Origin: Vanessa cardui
Lineage: Eukaryota; Arthropoda; Insecta; Lepidoptera; Nymphalidae
Length of the DNA: 64,000 nt
Direction of reading: 5' to 3'
Assembly: GCF_905220365.1 (NCBI RefSeq)
Contig: NC_061131.1
Coordinates: 9,709,318-9,773,317 of the forward strand
Made by a program: the position numbers and the translations under genes
In this document: piece after piece, positions 1 through 12,100 of the stretch
Layout: each line of letters starts with the position of its first letter
Numbering within the stretch: the first letter of the stretch is position 1
Notes under the pieces: generated by a model
The model's input: only the letters and a program-made list of their open reading frames with translations
The model's database searches: none
Told to the model about the DNA's origin: nothing

Positions 1-65
1 AGACCGAAGCATACATAGGGACAAAAAGCGATAAGCGACTTTATTTTATAATATATATAATGATG
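1..65 (-). mobile_element. End of a Helitron-like repeat cut by the window edge
   Basis: The first 65 bases match the internal end of a repeat also seen at 37.7 kb and 59.8 kb, with the shared stretch running from 'agcatacat' through 'gcgactttatttta'. A more complete copy on the other strand at 47.43-47.67 kb ends in a GC-rich hairpin followed by CTAG-T, which is the form of a Helitron 3' end. The rest of this copy lies left of the window. Classification is inferred from that terminus. Confidence 0.5.
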
Positions 66-98
66 TCATAACAATATGCAAGTAATAACATAACATAC

Positions 99-158
99 CG
101 TTACTCTTCCAGAATCAGGGACCAGCATCCCAAACTTGATGATGTCCATTGTACTTAG
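99..158 (-). CDS. Rel: Symmetric 60-nt candidate Relish exon
   Basis: On the minus strand a TTTTTTCAG acceptor precedes 158 and a GTATGT donor follows 99. The 60 nt read open in phase 0 as LSTMDIIKFGMLVPDSGRVT. Phase 0 at both ends means it can join directly to the exon at 3398-3336, which also ends in phase 0, skipping the GC-rich exon. Joined after the GC-rich exon it is read out of frame and stops early. I infer that it belongs to the long, ankyrin-containing isoform and that the following exons lie beyond the left edge. Confidence 0.6.
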
Positions 159-3100
159 CTGAAAAAATGAAAATCAAAATGATTGATCGTGAGACAGTAA
201 CACCACACAAGGCAAATAAATATATACTTATTTATTTAATTGCAAATGTGAATATATTTTCCAAGTTAAATTGCTATTTAATTTATTTTTTGAAATTATG
301 AAACGTTAATATTAATGATGTTTAATAAATATATAAATAATCACTATCATGGTGGCATTTTCTTACAGACAAAAGCCCTCTTTAAAATAAATGATTAAAA
401 AAAAATATATTTACCCCACTCATGTCAGTGCCGTTGTAATACTGGAAATATTCTGCAAATTAAACAGAGAAATAAAAACACGAACATCACAACAAAATAC
501 AACTTTAGCTAGGCATAGTATTTGCAGTGTTAGTCGAATGAAGATCGATCTTCGGCTATATAACAACCCTAAGAGATTTTGAGTTTTAGTTGAGATTTTG
601 TATTAGATGATTCAAATAACCTCGCAACTTGTTAATGCTAATAAATTTTAACATTTATTTACATTAAAGTGGTGAAGTTAACTGCAGCATATATTTACTT
701 CTTTAGACTTCTCAATAACTTTTTCGTCTCTTTACTTGTTATATTATATAACTTTCCTGGCGGTAGAGATTTGTGCAAGTCTGATTGGGTATGTATTACT
801 TATTAATTATATATTCCGCCACCGAATACTTGGCATCTGTGCTCGGGTTTTAAAGGTAAGTGATCAAGACAAGACGACCTCCATGATCGAGTGGTGTGTA
901 CACCGGTTTTCATGGGTACGCTACTCTGAGGTCCCGGGTTCGATTCCCGGCCGAGTCGATGTAGATGACCATTAGTTTTCTATGTTGTCTTGGGTCTGGG
1001 TGCTTGTGGTACCGTCGTTACTTCTGATTTCCATAACACAAGTGCTTCAGCTACTTACATTGGGATCAGAGTAATGTATGTGATGTTGTCACATATATAT
1101 TAAAAAAAAAAAAAGTTAACTGTTTAAATTAATTCCCGCCGCACCGCACGGCGTCGCCGTAAGATTCGAGGGGCGCGCACCCGCGACGTGACGGGAATTA
1201 ATTTAAACAGTTAACTTATAGTTTAATAATCCTTTAAAAACGAGACACATCAATACGTAACAAGTATAGTAAGACACAAATTAGATGTAGCATCGGAAAA
1301 TGCAATGGAATGAAAATAAAACCGATTACTGCCGATTTACACAACCAATAGAAATAGCTCCCTATCGCGCCATTCGACGCTATTCGTCGCTATAGATTCA
1401 CACGTCAGAGAAAGCAAGTGCGTGTACATTGACGCGTCAAATTGACGAACATATTAGGTCATATGATATTAAAAATTATTATGTTTGTGCAAAGATCATA
1501 TTCGCGTGAGAAATAATTATTGATAATTTGGGATAGCGTACTCAATTCGGCTGTGATCGGTTTTACGAATTTTGCCGATGCAACATCTAAGTTGTGTCGT
1601 ACTATACGGATGTACGGCGGTGGAATACAAAGCGCGGGCTCCACGCGGGGAGCGGGCTCGGCACTTGGGTGCAATCCGGGTTCTTCCACCTTGGCCTAGG
1701 CCAGGGTTGGGTACGGGCCTCGAGGCGAACCTCCTTACCCGGGCGTATCCTCTACGGTAGCCTGTGGCTACCGTGTCCTTGATTTTTTGACCCAAAGGGT
1801 CAGGGTCCATTATTGGACCCTATGGCAGTCTTATAAGTTGATAGTCTAGTCATGGGTGGTGGTCAAATCCGTTGGTTGTCTAGTCCGGTGGTTTCGTCGT
1901 CCTACTCGTCGCTGTCTTCGACGCCCGCTGTGATGCAGGTGTCGTGCGATGGCGATAGCAGGAGCTATGCACTCACCCGAGAGGTCGGCGCTGAGGAAGC
2001 GGCGCTGCTCGTCGGGCTCGGGCTCGGCGGGGCGCTCGGCGGGGCGCTCGGCGGGGCGCTCCACGCTGCGCTCGAGGATGCGGTCCATCTCGGACGAGTG
2101 CAGCGAGAGCACGGGCGGCGCGGGCACGTCGGGCGCGCTGAGCAGCGCCGCGAGGGCGGGCGCGCCCGCGTCCGCGCCCGCGCTCACGCTGTGGCTCCAG
2201 ATGGCGTCGCCCATCAGCTCGTCGCAGCTGGCGCCCGCGCGCGCCGCCGTCGACACCTGCGCCCGAGCGCGTTACTCGCTTTCGCTACCGACTATTCGAA
2301 TCGCGCAACATGGGAACTGTAAACTTTAACTAAGCTTTTCGACGACCTCCATGGTCGAGTGGTGGGTACATCGGTTTTCATGGGTACGCCACTCTGAAGT
2401 CCCGGGTTCGATTCCCGGCCGAACCTATGTTGTCTTGGGTCTGGGTGTTTGTGGTGCCGTCGTTACTTCTGATTTCCATAACACAAGTGCTTCAGCTACT
2501 TACATTGGGATCAGAGTAATGTATGTGATGTTGTCTCATATTTATTAAAAAAAAAAAAAAATTAACTGTTTAAATTAATTCCCGCCGCACCGCACAGCGT
2601 CGCCGTAAGATTCGAGCGGGTCGCACCCGCGGTGTGACGGGAATTAATTTAAACAGTTAACTTATAGTTTGTTCGCGTTAAGAATGCAGTGAGTTGTCAT
2701 TGTTTACCGGCTTTACTCCGCCCCCTGACCAATCAAATATTTTTTAAAGGCAGGGTGAAGGTGTATGCACATTTGTGTTAAAATTCCAACAAATTACATT
2801 TGTTTTAAAGACTAAGTATAATGAATTTAAAATATACACATTAAAATAAAAAATCGAATCGGGTTGTTTAATCAACAAAATTCTTAACACTATATACAAT
2901 CGTTTGCGAATCTTGCCATCGCGATGTAGAAATTTACATATTTTGACATAACGTCATCTAGTAGCTATAGGTTACATTAATTATTACGTGTACAGCTTGA
3001 ATAAATTAAATAAAAATATGTAAATAAACAAAATTTAAATTATAAAAATATAAGTTAATAATTAATTAAATGTGAACTTGACTTTGTAATTTGAAAAGAT

Positions 3101-6100
3101 TTGATTGGTCAAAGGGGGCGGAGTCAGGCCGGTAAACAATGACAACTCACTGTATTCTTAACGCGAACAGACTATAGTTACAGTTTACAGTTCCCATGTT
3201 GCGCGATTCGAATCGATAACGATCACTCGGCGGCACATTATATAATGTTCAGATTTTGAAGCTGTGATTTGAGGTTTAAAGACATATCGATACTATTACG
3301 AGTCGAGGCTAAAATATTGTAATAGAAAGACTCACTTTGATGGTGTACGCGGGAACTTCGTCCATGACCGTGTCTTGCATGGCGAAGTTGCCATTTTGCT
3401 GGAGAAAAAGTAATAATAAATTCAACTTCATTGTTATATTTTTAAAACAACAACATCGCCTTCAAAAATTTGTTAAAGTCTGCTTACATTTATGTAGTCT
3501 AGGGTCACGGGTAATTCGCTGGAACTCTTAATAGAACCTGTAGATTAAATGAAATAATGAGACAATTGTATGTAAGAATTAACACGTTCTATAAATATAC
3601 AATTCATAATAAATTACCCGTCATGCTATCAAAAGATGAATAGGATGAGTTAGGCTTTCTCTTCTTGGTTTGCCTGTATATTGACTCCGCTTTGTATATG
3701 AACTCTCTCGGCTCACTCGTTCTCCCGTCACTCGGCCGATGCAACTCGATGTATACTTTCACGTTGGATGTTATCTTTCGGTCTGAGTAAGCCGGGGTCC
3801 TGACAAAATAAATATTTTACAAGCGTAAGTTCTTATTTTACAAACATACAACTTTAAACGAATCACTCTATTAATAATTTATTTAATAATAAAATTAGAT
3901 TAGCGACAAGTGCTAATACTAATACTAAATATAATACAGATTTATTTTATTAACGACATTACATGAGAAACTTCTAAAATTAAGAGTGTATATAACAGTG
4001 TATATAATATATATACAAAAACCACTCTAGCTCAACACTAATCGTATTAATTTATATAGAGATACTAGATGAGATGGCCCAGTGGTTAGAACGCGTGAAT
4101 ATTAACCGATGATTTCGAGTGCTAAACCCAGGCAAGCACCACTGTATATAAATTGATTTTGTTGCTTAATTTGTGTTTATAATTCATCTCGTGTTCCGCG
4201 GTGAAGGAAACCTGCATGTGTCTAATTCCATCGAAATTCTGCCACACGTACATTCCACCAACCCGAATTGGAACAGCGTGGTGGAATATGTTCCAAACCA
4301 TTTCCTTATTAGGCTCTCCTAGGCCCAGCACTGGGAAATTTACGCGCTGTTACTTTACTTTTTTTTTTACTTTACTAGATGAATGATAACAAATTATCAT
4401 TTTCAGGCAGAAATCGTTCAGACGAGTGTTAATAAAAACATTTAAAACACTCATCTCGTCCCACGCTAAACGTTTCCTGTTTGTGGTTATTACGGAACAT
4501 TCAATAGATATAGTCTTCTATAAAATGAAAACATATTAACATTATATTACATTTAAGAGTTATTGAAAAAAAAAATACTTATCATAAAATAAATTCATGT
4601 CTTTACTGCTTGTTTTTAATTTTTTATTGACATTTGCAAGTTGGAAATAATAACAGATTCATTATTTTCATTTCGTCTGTTTATCTGTTTGTTTTTGTAT
4701 AGGGTTGGTAAATAGACCAACTGATGTTGGACACTATCGCCAATAGACATTGGAGCTGTAAGAAATAATGCTCATTCGTTACATCCTACATCATCCTTGA
4801 GAACTAAGATACATCACGTGTGCCTGCAGGTACACTGGCTCACTAAAGCTGGAATACAACAATAGTAAGCGTAGCTTTTTGGCAGTAAAATATCCAAAGA
4901 GTGATACCTACCCAGCCGGGCTTCACTTACTATTCAAACCAGGACACAAGAATAAGTATGTATAGCTGTTTTACGGTAGACTATAGTGTGTGGATAGTAC
5001 CTATCCTAAAGCCCTATCAACGGGTAAGTGCATTGGAGTTTCAGCACTAATCGTATGCACGTATACAACAACAATAACAACAGCCTGTAATTCCCACTGC
5101 TGGGCTAAAGGCCTCCTCACCCTTTGAGAAGAAGGTTTGGAACATATTCCACTACGCTGTTCCAATGTGGGTTGGTGGAATACACATGTGGCAGAATTTC
5201 TATGAAATTTGTCACATGCAGGTTTCCTCACGATGTTTTCCTTCACCGCTGAGCACGAGATGAAATATAAAGACAAATTAAGCACATGAATCAGCAGTGC
5301 TTGCCTGGGTTTGAACCCGCAATCATCGGTTAAGATACACGCGTAACCTCTGGGCCATCTCGACTCTCATTGCATTCGTGCACGTATAATATATATGTAA
5401 TGTAGTTACTTGAATACGATGCCGTACTGATGGTGTACGTCGCTCGGCGGGAAAGACGCTTCGGCAGTCCACACACGATCGCCGTTTTCGTCCAACTCGA
5501 AAAATTTAACCTTAATGTTTTCTGAAAATAAACAAATATAAAGTAACAGTCTATATCACCCCCCCCCCCCTCGGCTCAGATATCTCCTCTTTAAGAGAAA
5601 TATCGAAGCTTCATTAACACGCTGGATTTTGAGTTTTTTACACATGCGATAGATTGTCAACCGACTTATGTTTTATTTCAACACCAAACACAAGATTCAT
5701 TGAACCACCAATTGAAAGAAGGGAATAAATCCAATAAAATGGGAACGGAGATAATAAAAAAAACTTCATAACATTTTGCTTTCAACTTATAAACTTATAG
5801 GACATCAATGATCATTAAGAAAATATCAATCCTGATTTATTCACCGACAGACCTGCCTTAAAAGTATGTATAATATTTTGCCCTACGTCTAAAAAATGTA
5901 AAAGTGTATAAAAGTGAAAAGTGGCGTTTATTCCCTTCTTCGAATTGGTGGTTCAATTATACACAAGCTCAATATTGAACCCATAAAATAAAGTAGCAGT
6001 TTTACAGCCTAAAAATCAAAATATACCTTATTCCAGTTGGCTTATACAAAAACTTTTTCGGTCGATATATTACACAATTATATTAAACGGAACGCAACCA

Positions 6101-9100
6101 CCGATTCGGTATGTAGATTCCGCTGAGAAGAACCGCCAAAACCAACTCAGTAGTTTAAATAAAACTAGTTATTACGGATTTTAATCGCGTATATTAATTA
6201 TTTTGGACATCCCGACGTTTCGAGCACTTTACAGCGTTCGTGGTCACGGGTAGACTAAGGTGACATTTGTCTATTTGAAGAACAAAGGAAATATTATTAA
6301 CGAAAATTTAAGACAACATAACTCAGTAGTTACTCTTACAGACATTTGAAGTACAAAGCTATGTTAATTAAAATTAGAGTCCGACCGAAACTTGTTTTCT
6401 GGTCGAAACCGAAACCGAAACTTAGGTGGTCAAATATAAAAATTCCTTTAAATGCTGAAACTTGGTATTTTAAAATCTCATGTCAAATTTTATCTTTTGT
6501 GGAAGCACTGCCAAATTGGATTTTTTTCTCTTTGCGACATTTTTCTCTAAACAAAAAAAATACTGTAATAATAAACGATAACAAAAAAAATACATCAATA
6601 GATCATCGGAATTTAAAAAAAAAATATTGAAATAAATTTACCTATACAACGTAACGTAATGAAAGACGCGCGACAATCACACAATCAAATGGAGTTAGGC
6701 GAGCGTGCACGACAACTTGCGAAATCAATTTCGGTTTCGGCTCATTTTAGCCGAAACCGAAACTGCCGCCGAAACTTGATTTCCGAATCTTCGGTCGGAC
6801 ACTAAATTGAAAATACAATTACATACAGTTGGGATCGGCTTTAAAAACTTACTCTTGTTGACTTTCTCGACGAATATGAAGACATCGTCCCCGCCCTCCG
6901 GCCGACCGTAGCATCGACTGATGCGACATATCTTCAGATCATTCGTCGCTGCGCTCTCTAAAACCAAAATATATTTATTTATCACGGCGAATAACATCAG
7001 TGGTCCGGAGTGCGTATCGGAAGGATTTCAGTGTCAGCTGTAATAGGAAACGTGTCAAGTGATATTCTCTCAACTTTACATCCGAACTGTACTCTACTTA
7101 CTAAGCTCGTTAATTTTATTAATAACTAGACACTAAAAGTAAACAAACATATTTGCAACATCGTTTTGTAAATATAAATTGTATTATTAGCTTACATAGA
7201 AATAATAAAAAACCAGACGATAAAATTTTAATAGAATGCAAGAATGTACTTTAATAATTATACTATAATAATGCCTATAAATTGTTACTAAATTACTATT
7301 ATTGAGGATAACTATATTAAAAACAATATTTTATTATAACCAAGCCATTGATAATTATTACAATAAACTGTATATCCCAAGCTCAAGTGTTTGCAAAATT
7401 TCAGCTACATATATCAAGTGTAACAAGTGAAGCCTTTAAATTTATCACTGCTGGGCTAAGACCTCCTCTCCCTTTGAGGAGAAGGTTCGGAACATATTCC
7501 ACCGCGCTGTTCCAATGCGGGACGGTGGAATACACATGTGGCAGAATTTCTATGAAATTAGACACATGCAGGTTTCTTCAGAACGAGATGAATTATAAAC
7601 ACAATGCACGCGTTCTAAACACCTCACTGGGCCATCTCTGCTCATATCACTTGCAGTTGTGTTAGATGAAATCTTGCATTAATGAAATTTAGTAACACAT
7701 AAGTTATAATAATGAAATAAATCTATTGATATCTTACTCATATTATGGATGGGATCCGAAAACACCGGTGGACAAATTTCTTTGTCAGTTAACAAATCGT
7801 GAGCGCTGAACTTGAGCCGTACGATATTTAAGTTGATATTTTTCGCTTCATTCTCACACAGAACGCGGAGCTAAAATAAATTAAAAAAAAAATACAGTCA
7901 GTAGAACATTATGACATAATTTCCCATGTATGACGTATAAATGGGAAATTATTTCATACCTAACATTTGCTAATATTGAGTATAGAAATGAAATACACAC
8001 GACCGCTATCTGTTACCGTAAACAACAAACTGATTATGTTTTACTGACGCTTATACAACTAACCAACGTACACTTATCGGCATAAAGCTTTCGGATAACT
8101 TAAAAAACATTAGGCGTCAGCTTACATAAACATTACTTCAATGTAAACCGTTTAATGTGACTCAATAAAACATTAGTTTAATACACAAAAACACCAATGC
8201 AATTAAAATTATATTATAATGTCTGTAAATGTGTTGTTGTCCGTGAAAGGGCCATTAATATTTCAAATTAGGTTCTACAAAGTAAATTAGACAGCTATTA
8301 TCTGATAATTTACGCAATATTACCCATATTGCGTAAAAAACTCAATATTCAAAAAATCTGTAATATTTATACAAAACGACATTTTTTACAAGTAATAATA
8401 TATCATATATAGTTGAACAGTTATTTATTATAAATATATATACTAGTCAAAACAAAATAAGGGCCACTTGTTTTTTTGACGTATGAAGCGATCTAATAAC
8501 TTTTAAGTTATCGGTACCGGTTATTTTTTTTTTGGCGTTACATTAAGTGTTGATTATGAGAGTATATCACTTACTTAATTTTTGAAGTGGGTAGAATATG
8601 AAAATTTTATTCGAAGTCACTAAAAATTACCCTATTTGAAGTCAAGTTCTTGGTGAATTGGACAGGAATTCTCTTTGTTAGTGCGTGATTATCATTTTTA
8701 AAGAACAATGCCGAGGATTCGAAGACATATGGACATACAGATCACAACTAGGGCCATAACACTGATTCAACAGGGCCATTCGCAGCGTTCTGTAGCTCTG
8801 CAGCTGGGTTTTTCAAGGCGAGCAATCCAGAATGCTTGGATTAGGTTTCAAGAGACTGGGAGAGTTACCAGAAGATCAGCATCAGGCAGGAGTCGAGCAA
8901 CCACAGCACAGGAAGACCGCTACATATGGTTAACTGCGCGCAGAGAGCGAGTCGTCACCGCCCGTTCCTTACAAAACTGCTTGCGCCAAGCGACGGGCAC
9001 CCGCGTGAGTGACCAAACGATTAGGAATCGGTTGCATGAAGACCAACAGTTCTCTAGACGACGAGTAGTGCGAATTCCACTGACATCCGCACATCGTGAA

Positions 9101-12100
9101 GGCGATTAACGTTCGCCAGGCCTGGAACGTCGATGACTGGAGCTGAATCCAAAGTGAAATTTTTTAGTGATGATCGTCTCATTAGATTTTGGAGAAGAGA
9201 AGGAGAGCGGTTTTCCGATGCTTGCAACCACGAAAGTGACAGATTCGGGGGTCTCAACGTAATGGTGTGGGGCGGAATCTCACCATCAGGTCGAACCGAG
9301 CTCGTAATTCTCAACGAAGGCAACGGCTCAACGGTACATTGAGCAGGTCATAAGACCCCACGTGGTGCCATTTTCACAGAGAATTGGTGCAGGATTCCAA
9401 TTAATGCATGACAATGCCCGCGATCATACAGCTAGAGCTACTGCCGAAGCATTAGAAGAAGCTGGTGTACAGGTGCTGCCGTGGCCCGCCAATAGCCCGG
9501 ACCTTAACCCTATTGAGCACATGTGGGATTCGTTAAAAAGAAGCGTTCGTGACACAAATCAACCACGCACAAGCTGGGAACAAATCCCTCACGAGACAAT
9601 ACGACACCTGGTGGAGAGTATGCCTTCGAGGCTTGAAGAATGTGCTCGAAAAAGGGGAGGACACACACGTTACTGAAGAAAATTTCATCAAATGTTCAGT
9701 TTTTTTTTTAAATTACACTTTTTTCACATTGTGCATTTTAGGTTAAAAAGTCGATTTTTCCAAAAAAAAAAGGAAATGATGCTAATTGTAGGGTAAAAAA
9801 AAACAATATCTGCTGCTCTTTACATTAAAAAATAATTATTATATTATATAATTTAATCTAATCATTTTCATATCCCTAAACCCCATATTTTTTTTAATCC
9901 ACTAAAAAAACATGGTGGCCCTTATTTTGTTTTGACTAGTATATATTATAACGCCAGAAATTTATGCGAGTAAGATATAAGCAATACTTACAGTAATGTT
10001 TATATAGCATTAAAATGTAATATAAATTTAATTAGAATATGACATACGGGTACAAGTGCTTTTTACAGTGCAGGTTTTGCTATAGGCTTTTACAGAAAAA
10101 ATATATATATATATATCTGAAATATATTTCGCGTTATTTTGTTAAATAAAAATATATAATTAATTCAATCGTACCTTGTTTTCATTGTATGGCGTATCTG
10201 GAGTAGCTTCCGACGCGTATTTTTTATACAACATTGCTGGAACATCTTTCTTAGCGGTATGAATTATGCCCATACCACTGAAACTGTTTAAACAAATATA
10301 TAATAAACATTAATTAATCAATTGATAATTTATTGTAACTGGTGTATTTTTTCAATCAAGTATTATATAAGTTCATATCAAATATTGAAAATAACGTCTT
10401 TTTTACTTTTAATTCAATTGAATGTCTGGTTGGTACAGTCAGGAGTGGCATGCTTATGAAAGCGCAGGTAATAATATATGCTAAAGAAAGTGTAGATAAA
10501 AAACCGACTCACGCGACTCTATAACTTCCATGTTCTGGAAGAATACTGCTTACATCCCGATCCTGATCATCTTCAAGCAATTTATGTGGATGTTCCTCTG
10601 GTTTGTCATGACGAGCCAATCGGCATCTGATCATGGCTTTCCCGGAATAATTTCTTAACTAAAATAATCATTAAATGAAAATTGATGTTTTTAGTGGATC
10701 AGCCGTTTTCAAGAGACTTTTTAAAATTATTATGATCTAAATATTTATCAATTACATAAAAATATAATTTTCTTTTTATAAAATCTATTGAAAAAATCAG
10801 GTTTAGATATTACTTTATCATTAAAATATTATTTAATAATAAAGTATTATTAAATTTTCTACATTTCAGTGCAAATTGTAAGATGTTTTATCTATAAAAT
10901 GCACTGATAAAAATGTATTCATACATTTTTTTTTTAATAAAAACGTAATGAAAACCAGGCTTAATGCAGAAAAGCTGCAAACCTCATTTTACAGTTAACC
11001 AAATAAATACTTATAATATATGCTAATTGCTTAAGCATTTATTTATTAGCATAGATTTAAAAATGAATTATTATTAAAGATGGGCTTAACTAATTAGACT
11101 TATTAATAAAATTATCCATTAATTTTTATTTCATAAGTCCTTTTTAAAAACAGCTTTTATGCTACACTAGATTTAAGGTTTGCATGGCTGTATGACTTAA
11201 TAACTTTGCATTTTACTATGAAATAAAAATAGTTTTTGTTGTTGTCTATAATTTCTATAAGTAGTGAAATAGAAAAAATCTTCAGTGCTTTGTAGGATTA
11301 GAATTAAATCCATCACAAAAAGATGGTGCAGCAATACGTTTATAAATATATAAAGGGTTACAGGTTTAGTTGACCGAAATTCTTTAAGAGAGGAAAGATT
11401 TCATCATTCCTAACCGATTTGACTATGGAACCCCATATCCTAAACCTAACCCTTCTCAGGTTATTGGCCTTTGAATTTATATTATAAAAATTACAGATCT
11501 TTTGTCGATTGCTGCTTTTATTTTTGTTTTGTGTCCCAATTTTGTATTCTTTTTGCTATATTTGAGTAGAAGATTAGTTGCTTTATTATTTTAAGCTACA
11601 AAACTGCCAGTAACTATACCAAATGAGTCGCAGTAGACAGTCAACTGTTAAAAAAATTATTACATTTTAAAAAAATATTTTTTATTTGTAAGGTATCTTT
11701 AAAAAAGTCTATGACAGATGTACTGCAGATGTGCTCAAAAATATCAACGGCTTTTCAGCTTTCTAATAAGGTATAATAACATAGGGTATTATTAGAATTC
11801 TTGGAAAAAAACTTTAAACAAAGACGCCCGAGTAACAAACGTAAAGCCGCGGCGGCGGCTTTTTAATCAATATAATATACATGTACAATCAATACATTTA
11901 AATTAAAAAATACATCAAAATTAATTAGATTACTTCTTATTCATGCTTAAAATGAATAAAGCACTTGACACACATAAACAAAATCAAACAACCATGATTT
12001 CTTTATGAATATATTTTTTTTATTTTTTCCTTGTTCTGCTAAGAATTTACAGGTGGCATGTTGTTTGGTTTTCCCATTTATAATCAAATCAGTCTTTGTG

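Larger units (their letters stand above)
2289..3215. mobile_element. Nested foldback/MITE complex in the Relish intron beside the GC-rich exon
   Basis: Outer inverted arms of about 38 bp (about 2294-2331 and 3175-3213, core ATTCGAATCGCGCAACATGG) enclose a SINE (2341-2550), a second palindromic unit (2562-2661) and an inner foldback. The inner foldback's arms of about 75 bp lie at about 2671-2745 and 3093-3167, beginning GTTCGCGTTAAGAAT and containing tccgccccctgaccaatcaaat. The inner element's middle is plain AT-rich sequence with no ORF, so it is non-autonomous. The outer arm starts about 38 bp from the acceptor of the GC-rich Relish exon. Confidence 0.75.

Noticed and set aside
880..960. 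tRNA genes at SINE heads (also 2345, 4075, 17630, 37390, 50315)
   Set aside because: B boxes are present, but the sequences do not fold as a full tRNA with acceptor stem and continue into shared SINE bodies.
1459..1810. Several 60-97-codon frames on both strands at 1.46-1.81 kb
   Set aside because: No codon-use signal, no recognised motif and mutually overlapping; probably a GC-richer repeat remnant.
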